From the NCBI RefSeq assembly GCF_041346945.1, contig NZ_CP166850.1, positions 6,122,501-6,186,500 of the forward strand: 64,000 nucleotides of DNA, read 5' to 3'. This DNA comes from Amycolatopsis sp. cg9. Its GTDB lineage: Bacteria > Actinomycetota > Actinomycetes > Mycobacteriales > Pseudonocardiaceae. This document shows, one piece after another, positions 45,673 to 55,713 of the stretch. The notes beneath the pieces were generated by a model. That model saw only the letters and a list, made by a program, of their open reading frames with translations. It did no database searches and had not been told where the DNA came from. The translations under genes were made by a program, and so were the position numbers. How positions within the stretch are numbered: position 1 is the first letter of the stretch; each line of letters starts with the position of its first letter.

Positions 45673-46667
45673 TCCTCGATCGACCAGGTCAGCGTGCGCT
45701 CGTCCGGCTCCGGCCGCGGGCTCCACCGGACCGACACCACCCGCGTCGCGTCCGGCAGGACGTACACCGTGTGCCCGCCGAGGGTTTCGCCCGGCTTGAC
45801 GCCGATCTTGTGCGGGGGCCGCGAGGTCAGCGAGACCGGCGCCTTGCCGATCGCCGTCCCGTCGGCGGTGAGCAGCTCGAGGTAGTTGTCCGGCAGCGAC
45901 GCGAACGGGATCGACCCGCGGTTGGTGATCTCGGTGTGCACGACCACCGCGCGCTCGCCGTCCTCCAGGCGGTAGCCGGCCGCGCTGAACAGGTAGTCCG
46001 CCGGGTCCTGGACCTCCAGGAGCTGCACCGACAGCTGCTCGCCCTCCAGGCCCTGGGTCTCCATGACCTCGCCGGACCGGCCGCGCTTGCCCGTGCCGGC
46101 CGGCTTGACCGGTTCGTCGCCGCGGGCCCACGACGCCGTCTGCGGGAGGCCCCACGTGCTCACAGCGGGGTCGAGCGGCACCGGCGGCGGCGCGAACGGG
46201 CGCGGCGGCTGCGGCGGGCGCGGCGGCGGGCCCGGGTACCGCCCGGACGGCGTGCCCTGGACGTTGTAGGGCCCCGAAGGCGCGCCTTGGACGTTGTAGG
46301 GCCCCGAAGGCGCGCCCTGGACGTTGTACGGACCGGACGGCGCGCCTTGCACGTTGTAAGGCCCCGAAGGCACGCCCTGGACCGGCGGCGGCTGCTGCGG
46401 CACCGGCTGCGACGGCGGCGCCGGGTACTGCGGCGGCGGCCGGTTCGCCCACGACGGCGGCGCGCCCGCGATGGCCGCGCGCAACCCCTGCGGGTCGCTT
46501 TCGACGCCGACGAGCAGGGGGAGCCCGCTGCCGGAAAGGGCGACCAGCCGGTAGGCGACTTCACGCGGATCCATGCCGACCTTGGCCGCGAGCTCGTGCA
46601 CCGCTGCCTTGCCGAGTTCGGCGAGCGCGGCGAGCAGGCGGGTATCCACGGGATCGGTCACGGCCAC
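45669..46667 (-). CDS. Winged-helix protein with tandem GPYNVQG repeats and Ig-like C-terminus
   Basis: A 332-residue protein. Residues 1-45 resemble an AsnC-like helix-turn-helix ([39 protein letters not shown]). Residues 70-165 are Pro-rich with tandem 10-residue units [10 protein letters not shown]. The C-terminal 150 residues ([39 protein letters not shown]) look like the DUF4352/telokin Ig-like fold. DNA binding has not been shown for such proteins. It overlaps rluD at a shared CTAG. Confidence 0.72.
   Translation of the reverse strand: MAVTDPVDTRLLAALAELGKAAVHELAAKVGMDPREVAYRLVALSGSGLPLLVGVESDPQGLRAAIAGAPPSWANRPPPQYPAPPSQPVPQQPPPVQGVPSGPYNVQGAPSGPYNVQGAPSGPYNVQGAPSGPYNVQGTPSGRYPGPPPRPPQPPRPFAPPPVPLDPAVSTWGLPQTASWARGDEPVKPAGTGKRGRSGEVMETQGLEGEQLSVQLLEVQDPADYLFSAAGYRLEDGERAVVVHTEITNRGSIPFASLPDNYLELLTADGTAIGKAPVSLTSRPPHKIGVKPGETLGGHTVYVLPDATRVVSVRWSPRPEPDERTLTWSIED
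46261..46380 (-). repeat. 30-base tandem repeat inside the winged-helix protein gene
   Basis: Four 30-base units (46261-46290, 46291-46320, 46321-46350, 46351-46380), each beginning ACGTTGTA on the plus strand and encoding [14 protein letters not shown] decapeptides. A degenerate fifth unit precedes at 46231-46260. Copy number may vary between strains. Confidence 0.9.
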
Positions 46668-46801
46668 TCCCGGAACGCTACCGCTTCGCCCGTCCGGCCG
46701 TGCCGAAGGCTGTCCGCCCCCGGCGAAATGCGCGCCGTTTCTGTCGGTGATCTCCGTTAGGGTCGCGGACGAGACACCGAACGAAGCTGGGGGTCCTGCC
46801 C

Positions 46802-48463
46802 ATGACCGCGGTCACCGAACTCGCCGACGAGTTCGTCGAAGCGCTGTTCGCCGCCGATCCGCTGACGCCCGCGCTGCTGGGCATCCGCCCGGCGGAACCC
46901 GGTCTGCCGGACCAGTCCGCCGAGGCCGAGCGCGCGTTCCGGGCGCGGCTGGCGGAGTTCCTGGAGCGCGCCCGCGCGATCGCCGCCGACGGCCTCTCGG
47001 CCGACGACCGGGTCACCCGCGAGGTGCTGATCTCCACGGCGGAGAACCGCATCGCGTCGGCCGACAGCCGGATGGCCGAGTTCACCGTCACCGACCTCTC
47101 CATCGGCCCCGCGGCCGGCCTGCTGATGGCCCTGCCGATGACGACCGTGACCGCGGGCGAGGCCGCGGAGGCGCAGCTCGGGCGGCTCGCCGCCGTCCCG
47201 GGGTTCCTCCGCCAGTCCGCCCGGCGGCACGCCGAGGGCATCGCCGACGGCCTGGTCCCGGTCGCCCACCTGGTCGACGCCGCGGTCGCCCACCTCGACC
47301 GCTACCTCGCCGACCCGGCCACCGACCCGCTGCGCCGCCAGCCGGCGCCGGACGAAGACTTCGAGCGGCGGCGGGACGAGCTGCTCGCCGACGTCGTCCG
47401 CCCGGCCTTCGCCGAGTACCGCGAGTTCCTGCTCACCGAGGTGAAGCCGCACGGGCGGCCCGAGGACCGGCCCGGCCTGTCGTGGCTGCCGGGCGGCGGC
47501 GAGACGTACGCGCGCTTGGCGCGGATGCACACGACGACCGAGCACACCCCGGCGGAACTGCACCGGATCGGGCTCGACGTCATCGACTCGCTCGCCGCCG
47601 AGTACCGCGAGCTGGGGCAGCGGGTGTTCGGCACCGACGACCTCGCCGGGATCTTCGAGCGCCTGCGCACCGACCCGGCGCTGCGCTGGGGCAGCGCCGA
47701 CGACCTGCTGGAGACCGCTCGCACGGCCGTCGCCCGGGCGGCCGCCGAGGCGCCGAACTGGTTCGGCAGGCTCCCCGAGCAGCAGTGCACGGTCGAAGCG
47801 GTCCCTCCGGAGGTCGCGCCCGGCGCGCCCGCGGCGTACTACCTGCGCCCGGCCGCCGACGGCTCGCGGCCCGGCATCTACTTCGCCAACACCCACCAGG
47901 CCACCGAGCGGCTCCGGCACATGGCCGAGACGACCGCGTTCCACGAAGCCGTGCCGGGGCACCACTTCCAGCTCAGCATCGCGCAGGGGCTCACCGAGCT
48001 GCCGCTGCTGCGCCGCATCGGCGGCTTCACCGCCTACATCGAGGGCTGGGGGCTCTACAGCGAGCGCCTGGCCGAGGAGATGGGGCTCTACTCCGACGAC
48101 ATCGCCCGGCTCGGCATGCTGGCCGGCGACTCGCTGCGGGCGGGCCGGCTGGTCGTCGACACCGGGCTCCACGCGCTGGGCTGGAGCCGGCAGCAGGCCA
48201 TCGACTACCTGCTGGAACACACGCCGGAGGCGCGCCCCGAGATCGAGTCCGAGGTCGACCGCTACATCGCGTGGCCAGGCCAGGCGCTGTCGTACATGGT
48301 GGGGCGGCTGGAGATCCAGCGGAACCGCGCTCGCGCCCAGGAGCGGCTCGGCTCGCGGTTCGACGTCCGCGCGTTCCACGACCTCGTCCTGGCCGGTGGC
48401 CCGTTGCCGCTGTCGGTGCTGGCCTCCGTCGTCGACGAGTGGGTGGCCGGGCACGGCGACACC
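46802..48463 (+). repeat. DUF885 repeat 1
   Basis: First domain copy, with HEAVPGHH at residues 381-388 and FANTHQATERLRHMAE before it. It is the most divergent of the four. Confidence 0.8.
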
Positions 48464-51400
48464 GTCGACGGCCTGGCGCGCGAGCTCGTCGAGCTGACGT
48501 TCGAGCAGGAGCCGCTGACCCCGTCGGTGCTCGGCCTGCCCGGCGGCCACGACCGGCTCGCCGACCAGACCCGGGCCGCGAAGGAGCGCTACCGGGCCTC
48601 CTACACCGATCTCGCGGCCCGTGCGCGGGCCCTGCCGGGCGATGACCTGTCGCCGGAAGAAGCCGTCACGCGTGAGGTCGTCATCGCCGCCGCCGAGGTG
48701 GAGGCCGACAGGCTGGGCGCGCGCACGGCCGACATCGCGGTCAGCGACGGGCTCACCGCTCCCGCGCTCGAGCTGCTGATGTACCTGCCGTACTACAAGC
48801 TGGACGACGAGAAGAAGGCGCGCGGCTACCTCGCCCGGCTCGCCGCGATCGAGACGTTCCTGGCGACGCTGACCGAACGGCAGCGCGAGAGCCTCGCCGA
48901 CGGGCTCGTGCCGCCGGCGTACCTCGCCCGCGTCGGCGCCGAGTACATCGACCGCTACCTCGCCGCACCGGACCGGGATCCGCTGAAGGTGGGCACGACG
49001 GCGGCCGTCGAGGGCTTCGAAGCCGAACGCGACCGGCTGCTCGCCGAGGTCGTCCACCCGGCGTACACGCGCTATCGCGACTTCCTGCGCGCGGAGGTCG
49101 AGCCGGTCGGGCGCCCCGACACCGCGCCCGGGATCAGCCACGTCCCGGGCGGTGCGGAGCGGTACGCCGCGCTGATCCGCGCGGAGACGACGACCGAGCG
49201 CACCGCGCGGGAGCTGCACGAGACCGGGCTGGCGCTGATCGAAAAGCTCGGGGCGGAGTACCGCGAACTCGGGGAGAAGGTCTTCGGCACCACCGAACTC
49301 GCCGAAATCTTCGAGCGGCTGCGCACCGACCCGGCCCTGCGCTGGCGCGACGGTGACGAGCTGCTGTCCGCGGCGCGGGACGCGATCGCCCGGGCCGAAG
49401 CCGTGGCCCCGCGGTGGTTCTCGCACCTCCCAGCGGAAAAGTGCGAGGTCGCGCCGGTCCCGGAGGCGGACGCGGCGAGCGGCACGATCGCCTACTACCT
49501 CCCGCCGGCGCTCGACGGCACGCGGCCGGGCACCTACTACGCGAACACCCACGAAGCGGACAAGCGGCCGCGGTTCACCAGTGAAGCCATCGCCTTCCAC
49601 GAAGCCGTGCCGGGGCACCACTTCCAGCTCAGCCTGGCCCAGGAGCTGAGCGACCTGCCGCTGCTGCGCCGGATCGGCATGTTCAACGCCTACGCCGAGG
49701 GCTGGGGCCTGTACGCCGAGCGCCTGGCCGACGAGATGGGCTTGTACTCCGACGACGTCTCGCGGTTCGGCATGCTGACGCAGGACTCGATGCGGGCGGG
49801 CCGGTTGGTCGTCGACACCGGGCTGCACGCGCTGGGGTGGAGCCGGCAGCAGGCGATCGACTTCCTGGTCGAGCACACGCCGATGGCGCGGCTGGAGATC
49901 GAGGCCGAGATCGACCGGTACGTCGCCTGGCCCGCTCAAGCGCTCGGGTACATGGTGGGGCGCCTGGAGATCCAGCGGCTGCGGGCGGACGCCGAAGCGG
50001 CGCTGGGGGAGCGGTTCGACATCCGCGGCTTCCACGAGGTCGTGCTCGGCCACGGCATGCTGCCGCTGTCCGCGCTGGCCAAGGTGGTCACCGACTGGGT
50101 GGCGGCCCAGGACGACACACCCGGGCGGCTCGCCGACGACCTGGTGGCGCTCAACTTCGAGCGGCAGCCGCTGTACCCGTCGGTGTTCGGGCTGCCCGGC
50201 GACCACGGCAAGCTGCCCGACCCGGCCGCGGAAGACCGCTTCCGGGCCGGCTACGCGGCGATCGCCGCGCGGGCCGAGGCGCTCGACCCCGCGGGCCTGC
50301 CGGCCGCCGAGCGGGTCACCCGCGAGGTCGTGCTGTCCCAGGCACGCATGGAAATCGACGAGATCGACTCGCGCCGCGCCGACATCGCGGTCAGCGACGG
50401 TCTCGGCGCGCCCGCGCTGCAGCTGCTGCTCTACCTGCCGCAGACGGTGCTGGACGACGAGCCGAAGGTCCGCGGCTACCTGAGCCGGCTCGCCGGCGTC
50501 GGCGCCTACCTCGACGCCCTGATCACCCGGCAGCGCGCCGCGGTGGCCGAGGGGCTCGTGCCGCCGGAGTTCCTGGTGCGCATCGGCATCGGCTACGTCG
50601 ACCGCTACCTCGCCGCGCCGGAGGGCGACCCGTTGCGGGTGACACCGCCGTACGCGCTCGAGGGCTTCGAGGCCGAGCGCGACCGGCTGCTCGCGGAGGT
50701 CGTCCACCCGGCGTACGCGCGGTACCGCGCGTTCCTGGCCGGCGAGGTCGCGCCGGTCGCGCGGCCGGAGACGTCGCCGGGCATCGGCGACCTGCCGGGC
50801 GGCCCGGAGCGGTACGCGGCGCTGATCCGCGCCGAAACGACCACCGACCGCACCGCGCAGGACCTGCACGAAACCGGGCTGGCGCTGATCGGAAAGCTGG
50901 GGGAGGAGTACCGCGAGCTGGGCGCGAAGATCTTCGGCACGACCGTGCTCGCCGAGATCTTCGACCGGATCCGCACCGACCCGGCGCTGCGCTGGCGCGA
51001 CGGCGAGGAGCTGCTGGCCGGGGCCCGCGCCGCCATCACGCGCGCGGAAGCCGTGGCCCCGCAATGGTTCTCGCGGGTCCCGGCGCAAAAGTGCGTGGTC
51101 GCGGCGGTACCCGAAGCGGAGGCGGCGAGCGGCACGATCGCGTACTACCTCCAGCCCTCGCTCGACGGGACGCGCCCGGGCACCTACTACGCGAACACCC
51201 ACGAGGCCGAGAAGCGGCCGCGGTTCACCAGCGAGGCCGTGGCGTTCCACGAGGCCGTGCCGGGGCACCACTTCCAGCAGTGCCTCGCGCAGGGCCTCAC
51301 CGGCCTGCCGCTGCTGCGCCGAATCGCGCACGTGAACGCCTACGCCGAGGGCTGGGGCCTGTACGCCGAGCGGCTGGCCGACGAGATGGGGCTGTACTCC

Positions 51401-53422
51401 GACGACGTCTCGCGGCTGGGCATGCTGACCCAGGACTCGATGCGCGCCGGCCGCCTGGTGGTCGACACCGGGCTGCACGCGCTGGGGTGGAGCCGGCAGC
51501 AGGCGGTCGACTACCTCGTCGAGCACACGCCGATGGCTCAGCTGGAGATCGAGGCGGAGATCGACCGGTACGCCGCCAACCCGGGCCAGGCGCTCGGGTA
51601 CATGGTGGGGCGCCTGGAGATCCAGCGGCTGCGGGCCGACGCCGAGCAGGCGCTGGGCGAGCGGTTCGACATCCGCGAGTTCCACGACGTCGCGCTGGGC
51701 AGCGGGACGCTCCCGCTGCCGGTGCTGGCCGGCGTCGTCGCCGACTGGGTGGCCGGGCACGGCGACACGCCCGACCGGCTGGCCGACGAGTGCGTGGCGC
51801 TGATGTTCGAGGCGCAGCCGCTGATCCCGTCGCTCTACGGCCTGCCGGGCACGCACGACAAGCTCGCCGACCAGACCGCCGAGGCCGCCGAGCGGTACCG
51901 CGCCGGGCTGGCCGGGCTCATCGCGCGGGCCGAAGCGCTCGACACGGCGGCGCTGGCCCCGGCCGAGCGCGTCACCCGCGACGTGGTGATCTGGCAGGCG
52001 CGCACCGAGATCGACCTGCTCGACTCCGGCCGGGCGGACATCGCGGTGAGCGACGGCCTGGCCGCCCCGGCGCTCATGCTGCTGGTCGAGCTGCCGCAGA
52101 CGGTGCTCGACGACGAGCCCAAGGCCCGCGGCTACCTGAGCCGGCTCGAGGCCATCGGCCCGTACCTGGACCAGCTGATCGAGCGGCAGCGGGCGGCGCT
52201 CGCCGAGGGCCTGACACCGCCGGAGTTCCTGGCGCGCATCGGCATCGGGTACGTCGAGCGCTACCTCGGCGCCCCGGACGAAGACCCGCTGAAGGTCCCG
52301 GTCCACGGGCTCGAGGCGGAGCGCGACCGGCTGCTGGCCGAGGTGGTGCGGCCCGCGTACGCGCGCTACCGCGACTTCCTGGCCGGCGAGGTCGTGCCGG
52401 TCGCGCGGCCGGAGACGTCCCCGGGTCTCGGCGACCTGCCGGGCGGCCCGGAGCGGTACGCGGCGCTGATCCGCGCGGAGACGACGACCGAGCGCACGGC
52501 CCAGGAGCTGCACGACACCGGGCTGGCGATCATCGAGAAGCTGGCGGGGGAGTACCGCGAGCTGGGCGAGAAGGTGTTCGGCACCACCGAGCTCGCCGCG
52601 ATCTTCGAGCGGATCCGCACCGACCCGGCGTTGCGCTGGCGGGACGGCGAGGAACTGCTGGAAGCGGCCCGCCAGACGATCGCCCGGGCGGAAGCCGTGG
52701 CGCCGCAATGGTTCCTGCGCGTTCCCGAGCAGAGCTGCGAGGTCGCGCCGGTGCCGCCGGCCGAGGCCGAAAGCGGCTCGATCGCGTACTACATCGACCC
52801 GTCGCTGGACGGCTCGCGGCCGGGTACGTACTACGCCAACACGAACGAGGCGGAGCAGCGGCAGCGGACGCTGAGCGAGTCGGTCGCGTTCCACGAAGCG
52901 GTGCCGGGGCACCACTTCCAGCTGACGCTCGCGCAGCAGCTGACGGGAGTGCCGCTGCTGCGCCGGATCTGCATGTTCAACGCCTACGTCGAAGGCTGGG
53001 GCCTCTACGCCGAGCGGCTGGCCGACGAGATGGGCCTGTACTCCGACGACGTCTCGCGGTTCGGCCTCCTGACCCAGGATTCGATGCGGGCGGCCCGGCT
53101 CGTGGTGGACACGGGCCTGCACGCACTGGGCTGGAGCCGGCAGCGCGCGGTGGACTTCCTGCGGGACAACACCCCGATGGCCCCGATCGAGATCGAAGCG
53201 GAGATCGACCGCTACGCCGGCCACCCCGGCCAGGCCCTCAGCTACATGGTGGGCCGCCTGGAGATCGAGCGCCTGCGTGCCGAAGCGGAGCGGGCACTGG
53301 GCGACCGCTTCGACATCCGGGAGTTCCACGACACGGTGCTGGGCAGCGGAACCCTGCCCCTCCCGGTGCTGGCGACGGTGGTGGCCGACTGGGTGGCCGC
53401 CCGGGCGGGGGAGCGCTCGTGA
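46802..53422 (+). CDS. Giant protein of four tandem DUF885 metallopeptidase-like domains
   Basis: A 2206-residue protein built from four DUF885 domains of about 550 residues. Each carries FHEAVPGHHFQ: the first His is at residues 381, 933, 1483 and 2031, spaced 552, 550 and 548. Each also has EGWGLYxERLAxEMGLYSDD about 25-40 residues later, TGLHALGWSRQ and PGxxxYMVGRLEI. DUF885 proteins are usually single-domain, about 550-600 residues, with a zinc-peptidase-like HExxxGH. No signal peptide or membrane segment is seen. All four motifs are intact, so all could be active. Domains 2-4 resemble each other more than domain 1. A TTAGGG hexamer lies about 30 bases upstream, and fumarylacetoacetase follows with a 4-base overlap. 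Confidence 0.9.
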   Translation: MTAVTELADEFVEALFAADPLTPALLGIRPAEPGLPDQSAEAERAFRARLAEFLERARAIAADGLSADDRVTREVLISTAENRIASADSRMAEFTVTDLSIGPAAGLLMALPMTTVTAGEAAEAQLGRLAAVPGFLRQSARRHAEGIADGLVPVAHLVDAAVAHLDRYLADPATDPLRRQPAPDEDFERRRDELLADVVRPAFAEYREFLLTEVKPHGRPEDRPGLSWLPGGGETYARLARMHTTTEHTPAELHRIGLDVIDSLAAEYRELGQRVFGTDDLAGIFERLRTDPALRWGSADDLLETARTAVARAAAEAPNWFGRLPEQQCTVEAVPPEVAPGAPAAYYLRPAADGSRPGIYFANTHQATERLRHMAETTAFHEAVPGHHFQLSIAQGLTELPLLRRIGGFTAYIEGWGLYSERLAEEMGLYSDDIARLGMLAGDSLRAGRLVVDTGLHALGWSRQQAIDYLLEHTPEARPEIESEVDRYIAWPGQALSYMVGRLEIQRNRARAQERLGSRFDVRAFHDLVLAGGPLPLSVLASVVDEWVAGHGDTVDGLARELVELTFEQEPLTPSVLGLPGGHDRLADQTRAAKERYRASYTDLAARARALPGDDLSPEEAVTREVVIAAAEVEADRLGARTADIAVSDGLTAPALELLMYLPYYKLDDEKKARGYLARLAAIETFLATLTERQRESLADGLVPPAYLARVGAEYIDRYLAAPDRDPLKVGTTAAVEGFEAERDRLLAEVVHPAYTRYRDFLRAEVEPVGRPDTAPGISHVPGGAERYAALIRAETTTERTARELHETGLALIEKLGAEYRELGEKVFGTTELAEIFERLRTDPALRWRDGDELLSAARDAIARAEAVAPRWFSHLPAEKCEVAPVPEADAASGTIAYYLPPALDGTRPGTYYANTHEADKRPRFTSEAIAFHEAVPGHHFQLSLAQELSDLPLLRRIGMFNAYAEGWGLYAERLADEMGLYSDDVSRFGMLTQDSMRAGRLVVDTGLHALGWSRQQAIDFLVEHTPMARLEIEAEIDRYVAWPAQALGYMVGRLEIQRLRADAEAALGERFDIRGFHEVVLGHGMLPLSALAKVVTDWVAAQDDTPGRLADDLVALNFERQPLYPSVFGLPGDHGKLPDPAAEDRFRAGYAAIAARAEALDPAGLPAAERVTREVVLSQARMEIDEIDSRRADIAVSDGLGAPALQLLLYLPQTVLDDEPKVRGYLSRLAGVGAYLDALITRQRAAVAEGLVPPEFLVRIGIGYVDRYLAAPEGDPLRVTPPYALEGFEAERDRLLAEVVHPAYARYRAFLAGEVAPVARPETSPGIGDLPGGPERYAALIRAETTTDRTAQDLHETGLALIGKLGEEYRELGAKIFGTTVLAEIFDRIRTDPALRWRDGEELLAGARAAITRAEAVAPQWFSRVPAQKCVVAAVPEAEAASGTIAYYLQPSLDGTRPGTYYANTHEAEKRPRFTSEAVAFHEAVPGHHFQQCLAQGLTGLPLLRRIAHVNAYAEGWGLYAERLADEMGLYSDDVSRLGMLTQDSMRAGRLVVDTGLHALGWSRQQAVDYLVEHTPMAQLEIEAEIDRYAANPGQALGYMVGRLEIQRLRADAEQALGERFDIREFHDVALGSGTLPLPVLAGVVADWVAGHGDTPDRLADECVALMFEAQPLIPSLYGLPGTHDKLADQTAEAAERYRAGLAGLIARAEALDTAALAPAERVTRDVVIWQARTEIDLLDSGRADIAVSDGLAAPALMLLVELPQTVLDDEPKARGYLSRLEAIGPYLDQLIERQRAALAEGLTPPEFLARIGIGYVERYLGAPDEDPLKVPVHGLEAERDRLLAEVVRPAYARYRDFLAGEVVPVARPETSPGLGDLPGGPERYAALIRAETTTERTAQELHDTGLAIIEKLAGEYRELGEKVFGTTELAAIFERIRTDPALRWRDGEELLEAARQTIARAEAVAPQWFLRVPEQSCEVAPVPPAEAESGSIAYYIDPSLDGSRPGTYYANTNEAEQRQRTLSESVAFHEAVPGHHFQLTLAQQLTGVPLLRRICMFNAYVEGWGLYAERLADEMGLYSDDVSRFGLLTQDSMRAARLVVDTGLHALGWSRQRAVDFLRDNTPMAPIEIEAEIDRYAGHPGQALSYMVGRLEIERLRAEAERALGDRFDIREFHDTVLGSGTLPLPVLATVVADWVAARAGERS
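48464..50119 (+). repeat. DUF885 repeat 2
   Basis: Second copy, beginning near LARELVELTFEQEPLTPS, with HEAVPGHH from residue 933 and YYANTHEADKRPRFTSEA before it. Confidence 0.8.
50120..51769 (+). repeat. DUF885 repeat 3
   Basis: Third copy, beginning near LADDLVALNFERQPLYPS, with HEAVPGHH from residue 1483 and YYANTHEAEKRPRFTSEA before it, almost identical to repeat 2 there. Confidence 0.8.
51770..53422 (+). repeat. DUF885 repeat 4
   Basis: Fourth copy, beginning near LADECVALMFEAQPLIPS, with HEAVPGHH from residue 2031 and YYANTNEAEQRQRTLSES before it. Confidence 0.8.
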
Positions 53423-54624
53423 CCTGGCTCGAACTCCCCGAAGACACGCCGTTCGGCCTGGACAACCTGCCCCACGGCGTGTTCTCGGTCGCCGGCGCGC
53501 CCGAGCGCCGGATCGGCGTGCCCGTCGGCGACCAGGTCCTCGATCTGACCGCCGCGGCCGCCGAGACCGCGGCGGCGTTCGCCCCGCTGCTCACCGCCGG
53601 GGTGCTCAACCCGCTGCTGGCCGCCGGGCCGGGCACGTGGCGGGAGGTCCGCGAGAGCGTCCGGGAGTGGCTGACCGAATCCCGGTACGCCGACCGGCTG
53701 CGCCCCCACCTGGTGCCGCTGAACGAGGTGACCACCCACCTGGCGTTCGAGGTCGCCGACTACGTCGACTTCTACTCCAGCGAGCACCACGCGCTCAACG
53801 CCGGGAAGATCTTCCGGCCGGACGCCACCGAGCTGCCGCCGAACTGGAAGCACGTGCCGATCGCCTACCACGGCCGGGCGGGCACCGTCGTGGCGTCCGG
53901 TACGCCGGTCGTCCGTCCGCACGGGCAGCGCAAGCCGCGCAACGCCGAAGTTCCTTCGTTCGGGCCGTCGCAGTTGCTGGACATCGAGGCGGAGGTGGGC
54001 TTCGTCGTCGGCGTGCCGTCCACGCCGGGCACCGGAGTGTCCACAGCGGACTTCGCGGACCACGTGTTCGGCGTCTGCCTGGTCAACGACTGGTCGGCCC
54101 GCGACATCCAGGCGTGGGAAATGCAGCCGCTGGGCCCGTTCCTCGGCAAGTCGTTCGCGACGTCGGTGTCTCCGTGGATCGTCTCGCTGGCGGCGCTGGA
54201 GCACGCGCGCGTCGCGGGCCCGCCGCAGGACCCGGAGCCGTTCGAGTACCTGCGGACCGGCGGGAACTGGGGCCTGGACCTCGCCCTGGAGATCCGGCTC
54301 AACGGCCACCTGGTGTCGAGCCCGCCGTTCGCCACGCAGTACTGGACGGCTCCGCAGCAGCTGGCGCACCTGACCGTCAACGGCGCGCACCTGCGCACGG
54401 GCGACCTGTACGCGTCGGGCACGGTGACCGGCCCGGAGCGCGACCAGCGCGGCTCGTTCCTCGAACTGTCCTGGGGCGGGCGGGAACCGCTGGCGCTGCC
54501 CGGCGGTCAGACCCGCGCGTTCCTGGAGGACGGCGACGAAGTGGTGATCAGCGCGACCGCGCCCGGGCCCGGCGGCACCCGGATCGGGTTCGGTGACGTG
54601 CGGGGCACGGTGGTGCCCGGCTGA
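53419..54624 (+). CDS. fahA: Fumarylacetoacetase
   Basis: A 401-residue FAH enzyme that hydrolyses fumarylacetoacetate to fumarate and acetoacetate, the last step of tyrosine/homogentisate breakdown. Metal and active-site motifs are present: DYVDFYSSEHHALNAG, AYHGRAGTV, LDIEAEVGFVVG and LVNDWSARDIQAWEMQPLGPFLGKSF. Its GTG start overlaps the DUF885 gene in GTGA, so the two are co-translated. No other homogentisate-pathway gene is adjacent. Confidence 0.94.
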   Translation: MTWLELPEDTPFGLDNLPHGVFSVAGAPERRIGVPVGDQVLDLTAAAAETAAAFAPLLTAGVLNPLLAAGPGTWREVRESVREWLTESRYADRLRPHLVPLNEVTTHLAFEVADYVDFYSSEHHALNAGKIFRPDATELPPNWKHVPIAYHGRAGTVVASGTPVVRPHGQRKPRNAEVPSFGPSQLLDIEAEVGFVVGVPSTPGTGVSTADFADHVFGVCLVNDWSARDIQAWEMQPLGPFLGKSFATSVSPWIVSLAALEHARVAGPPQDPEPFEYLRTGGNWGLDLALEIRLNGHLVSSPPFATQYWTAPQQLAHLTVNGAHLRTGDLYASGTVTGPERDQRGSFLELSWGGREPLALPGGQTRAFLEDGDEVVISATAPGPGGTRIGFGDVRGTVVPG

Positions 54625-54691
54625 CGCGTGACGATCCGGCGCCCGCCGTGTCCGGACTGCGGAGGACACGTGCGGATGAGAGGGTCGGCCG

Positions 54692-55621
54692 GTGGCGCGT
54701 GGAGTGGTGAAGCGGGGGTTCCGGCGAGCCGGGGCGACACTGGCCCGGTACCGGGAGCGCGACGGCGACCACTACGCCGCCGCGGTGACGTTCTTCAGCC
54801 TGCTCGCGCTCGTCCCGCTGATCATGGTCGCCGTCTCGGTGACCGGGTTCGTGCTGGCCGGTGACCGGATCCTGGCGGCCGAGCTCGACCGCGTCATCGA
54901 CAGCTCGCTGCCGCCCGAAGTCGCGGGCCAGGCGACGAACCTCGTGCACACCGTGGTCGGCGAGCGCGGCCGGATCGGGCTGCTCGCGCTCGCCGTCGCC
55001 CTCTACTCGGGCTGGAGCTGGATCAGCAACGTCCGCGATGCCGTCACCGCGATGCTCGGCCAGGAACGCACCCCGCGCCCACTGCTGCGCGGCATCGTCA
55101 CCGACGTCCTGGTCCTCGTCGGGATCGGCCTGGCGGCGGCGGTCTCCTTCGGCCTGGCCTCCCTGACCGGCGCGGCCGGCGCGGGCCTGCTCCGGCTGAC
55201 CGGCCTGGACGGCGGGTTCGCGCACTTCGTGCTGGTCGCGGGCTCGCTGCTGCTCGGCCTCGCGGCGAACTGGCTGGTCATCGCGTGGTGCCTGGCCCGC
55301 CTGCCCCGCCGCCCGCTCCCGCTGCGCTCGACCCTCCGCCCCGCGGGCGCCGCCGCGGTCGGCCTCGGCGCGATCCAGCAGGCCGGCGGCCTGTACCTCC
55401 ACCTGCTGGGCCGTTCCCCGGCGGTCGCGGCCTTCGGCACCCTGGTCGGCCTGCTGCTGTTCGGCTACCTGATCGTCCGCTGGCTCCTGATGGTCACGGT
55501 CTGGCTGACGGTCCGCGACGAACCGACGGGCACGCTCGCGGCGGACGTCCGCTACGCGGGCACGACCCTGGGCGCGGGCGCCTCGGCGGAATTGGTGGTC
55601 CGCACCCTGTCGGGCCGCTGA
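54692..55621 (+). CDS. YihY/BrkB-family membrane protein
   Basis: A 309-residue protein with about six membrane segments and the family signature RDGDHYAAAVTFFSLLALVPLIMVAVSVTGF near the N-terminus, then YSGWSWISNVRDAVTAML. The family was once called ribonuclease BN; transport is more likely. GTG 54692 follows GAGAGGG. It is 67 bases after fahA, probably the third gene of the unit. Confidence 0.87.
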   Translation: MARGVVKRGFRRAGATLARYRERDGDHYAAAVTFFSLLALVPLIMVAVSVTGFVLAGDRILAAELDRVIDSSLPPEVAGQATNLVHTVVGERGRIGLLALAVALYSGWSWISNVRDAVTAMLGQERTPRPLLRGIVTDVLVLVGIGLAAAVSFGLASLTGAAGAGLLRLTGLDGGFAHFVLVAGSLLLGLAANWLVIAWCLARLPRRPLPLRSTLRPAGAAAVGLGAIQQAGGLYLHLLGRSPAVAAFGTLVGLLLFGYLIVRWLLMVTVWLTVRDEPTGTLAADVRYAGTTLGAGASAELVVRTLSGR

Positions 55622-55713
55622 GCAGGCGTCGGTAACGCCGCGCCGGGCCAGGCGACGAACCGGGTGGTGGCGCCCGCGCCACCGGAAGCCGGCTGCGGAG
55701 GGGGAACACCGTG

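Noticed and set aside
46261..46380. Regular 30-base repeats considered as a CRISPR-like array or minisatellite
   Set aside because: Units are contiguous without spacers and are read in frame as a decapeptide repeat inside a coding gene.
46757..53329. A 2190-codon open frame on the minus strand opposite the tetra-DUF885 gene
   Set aside because: It is the frame antisense to GC-rich codons; its composition (Arg/Gly/Ala/Val/Pro-rich without motifs) is noise, while the plus-strand frame has four complete DUF885 domains.
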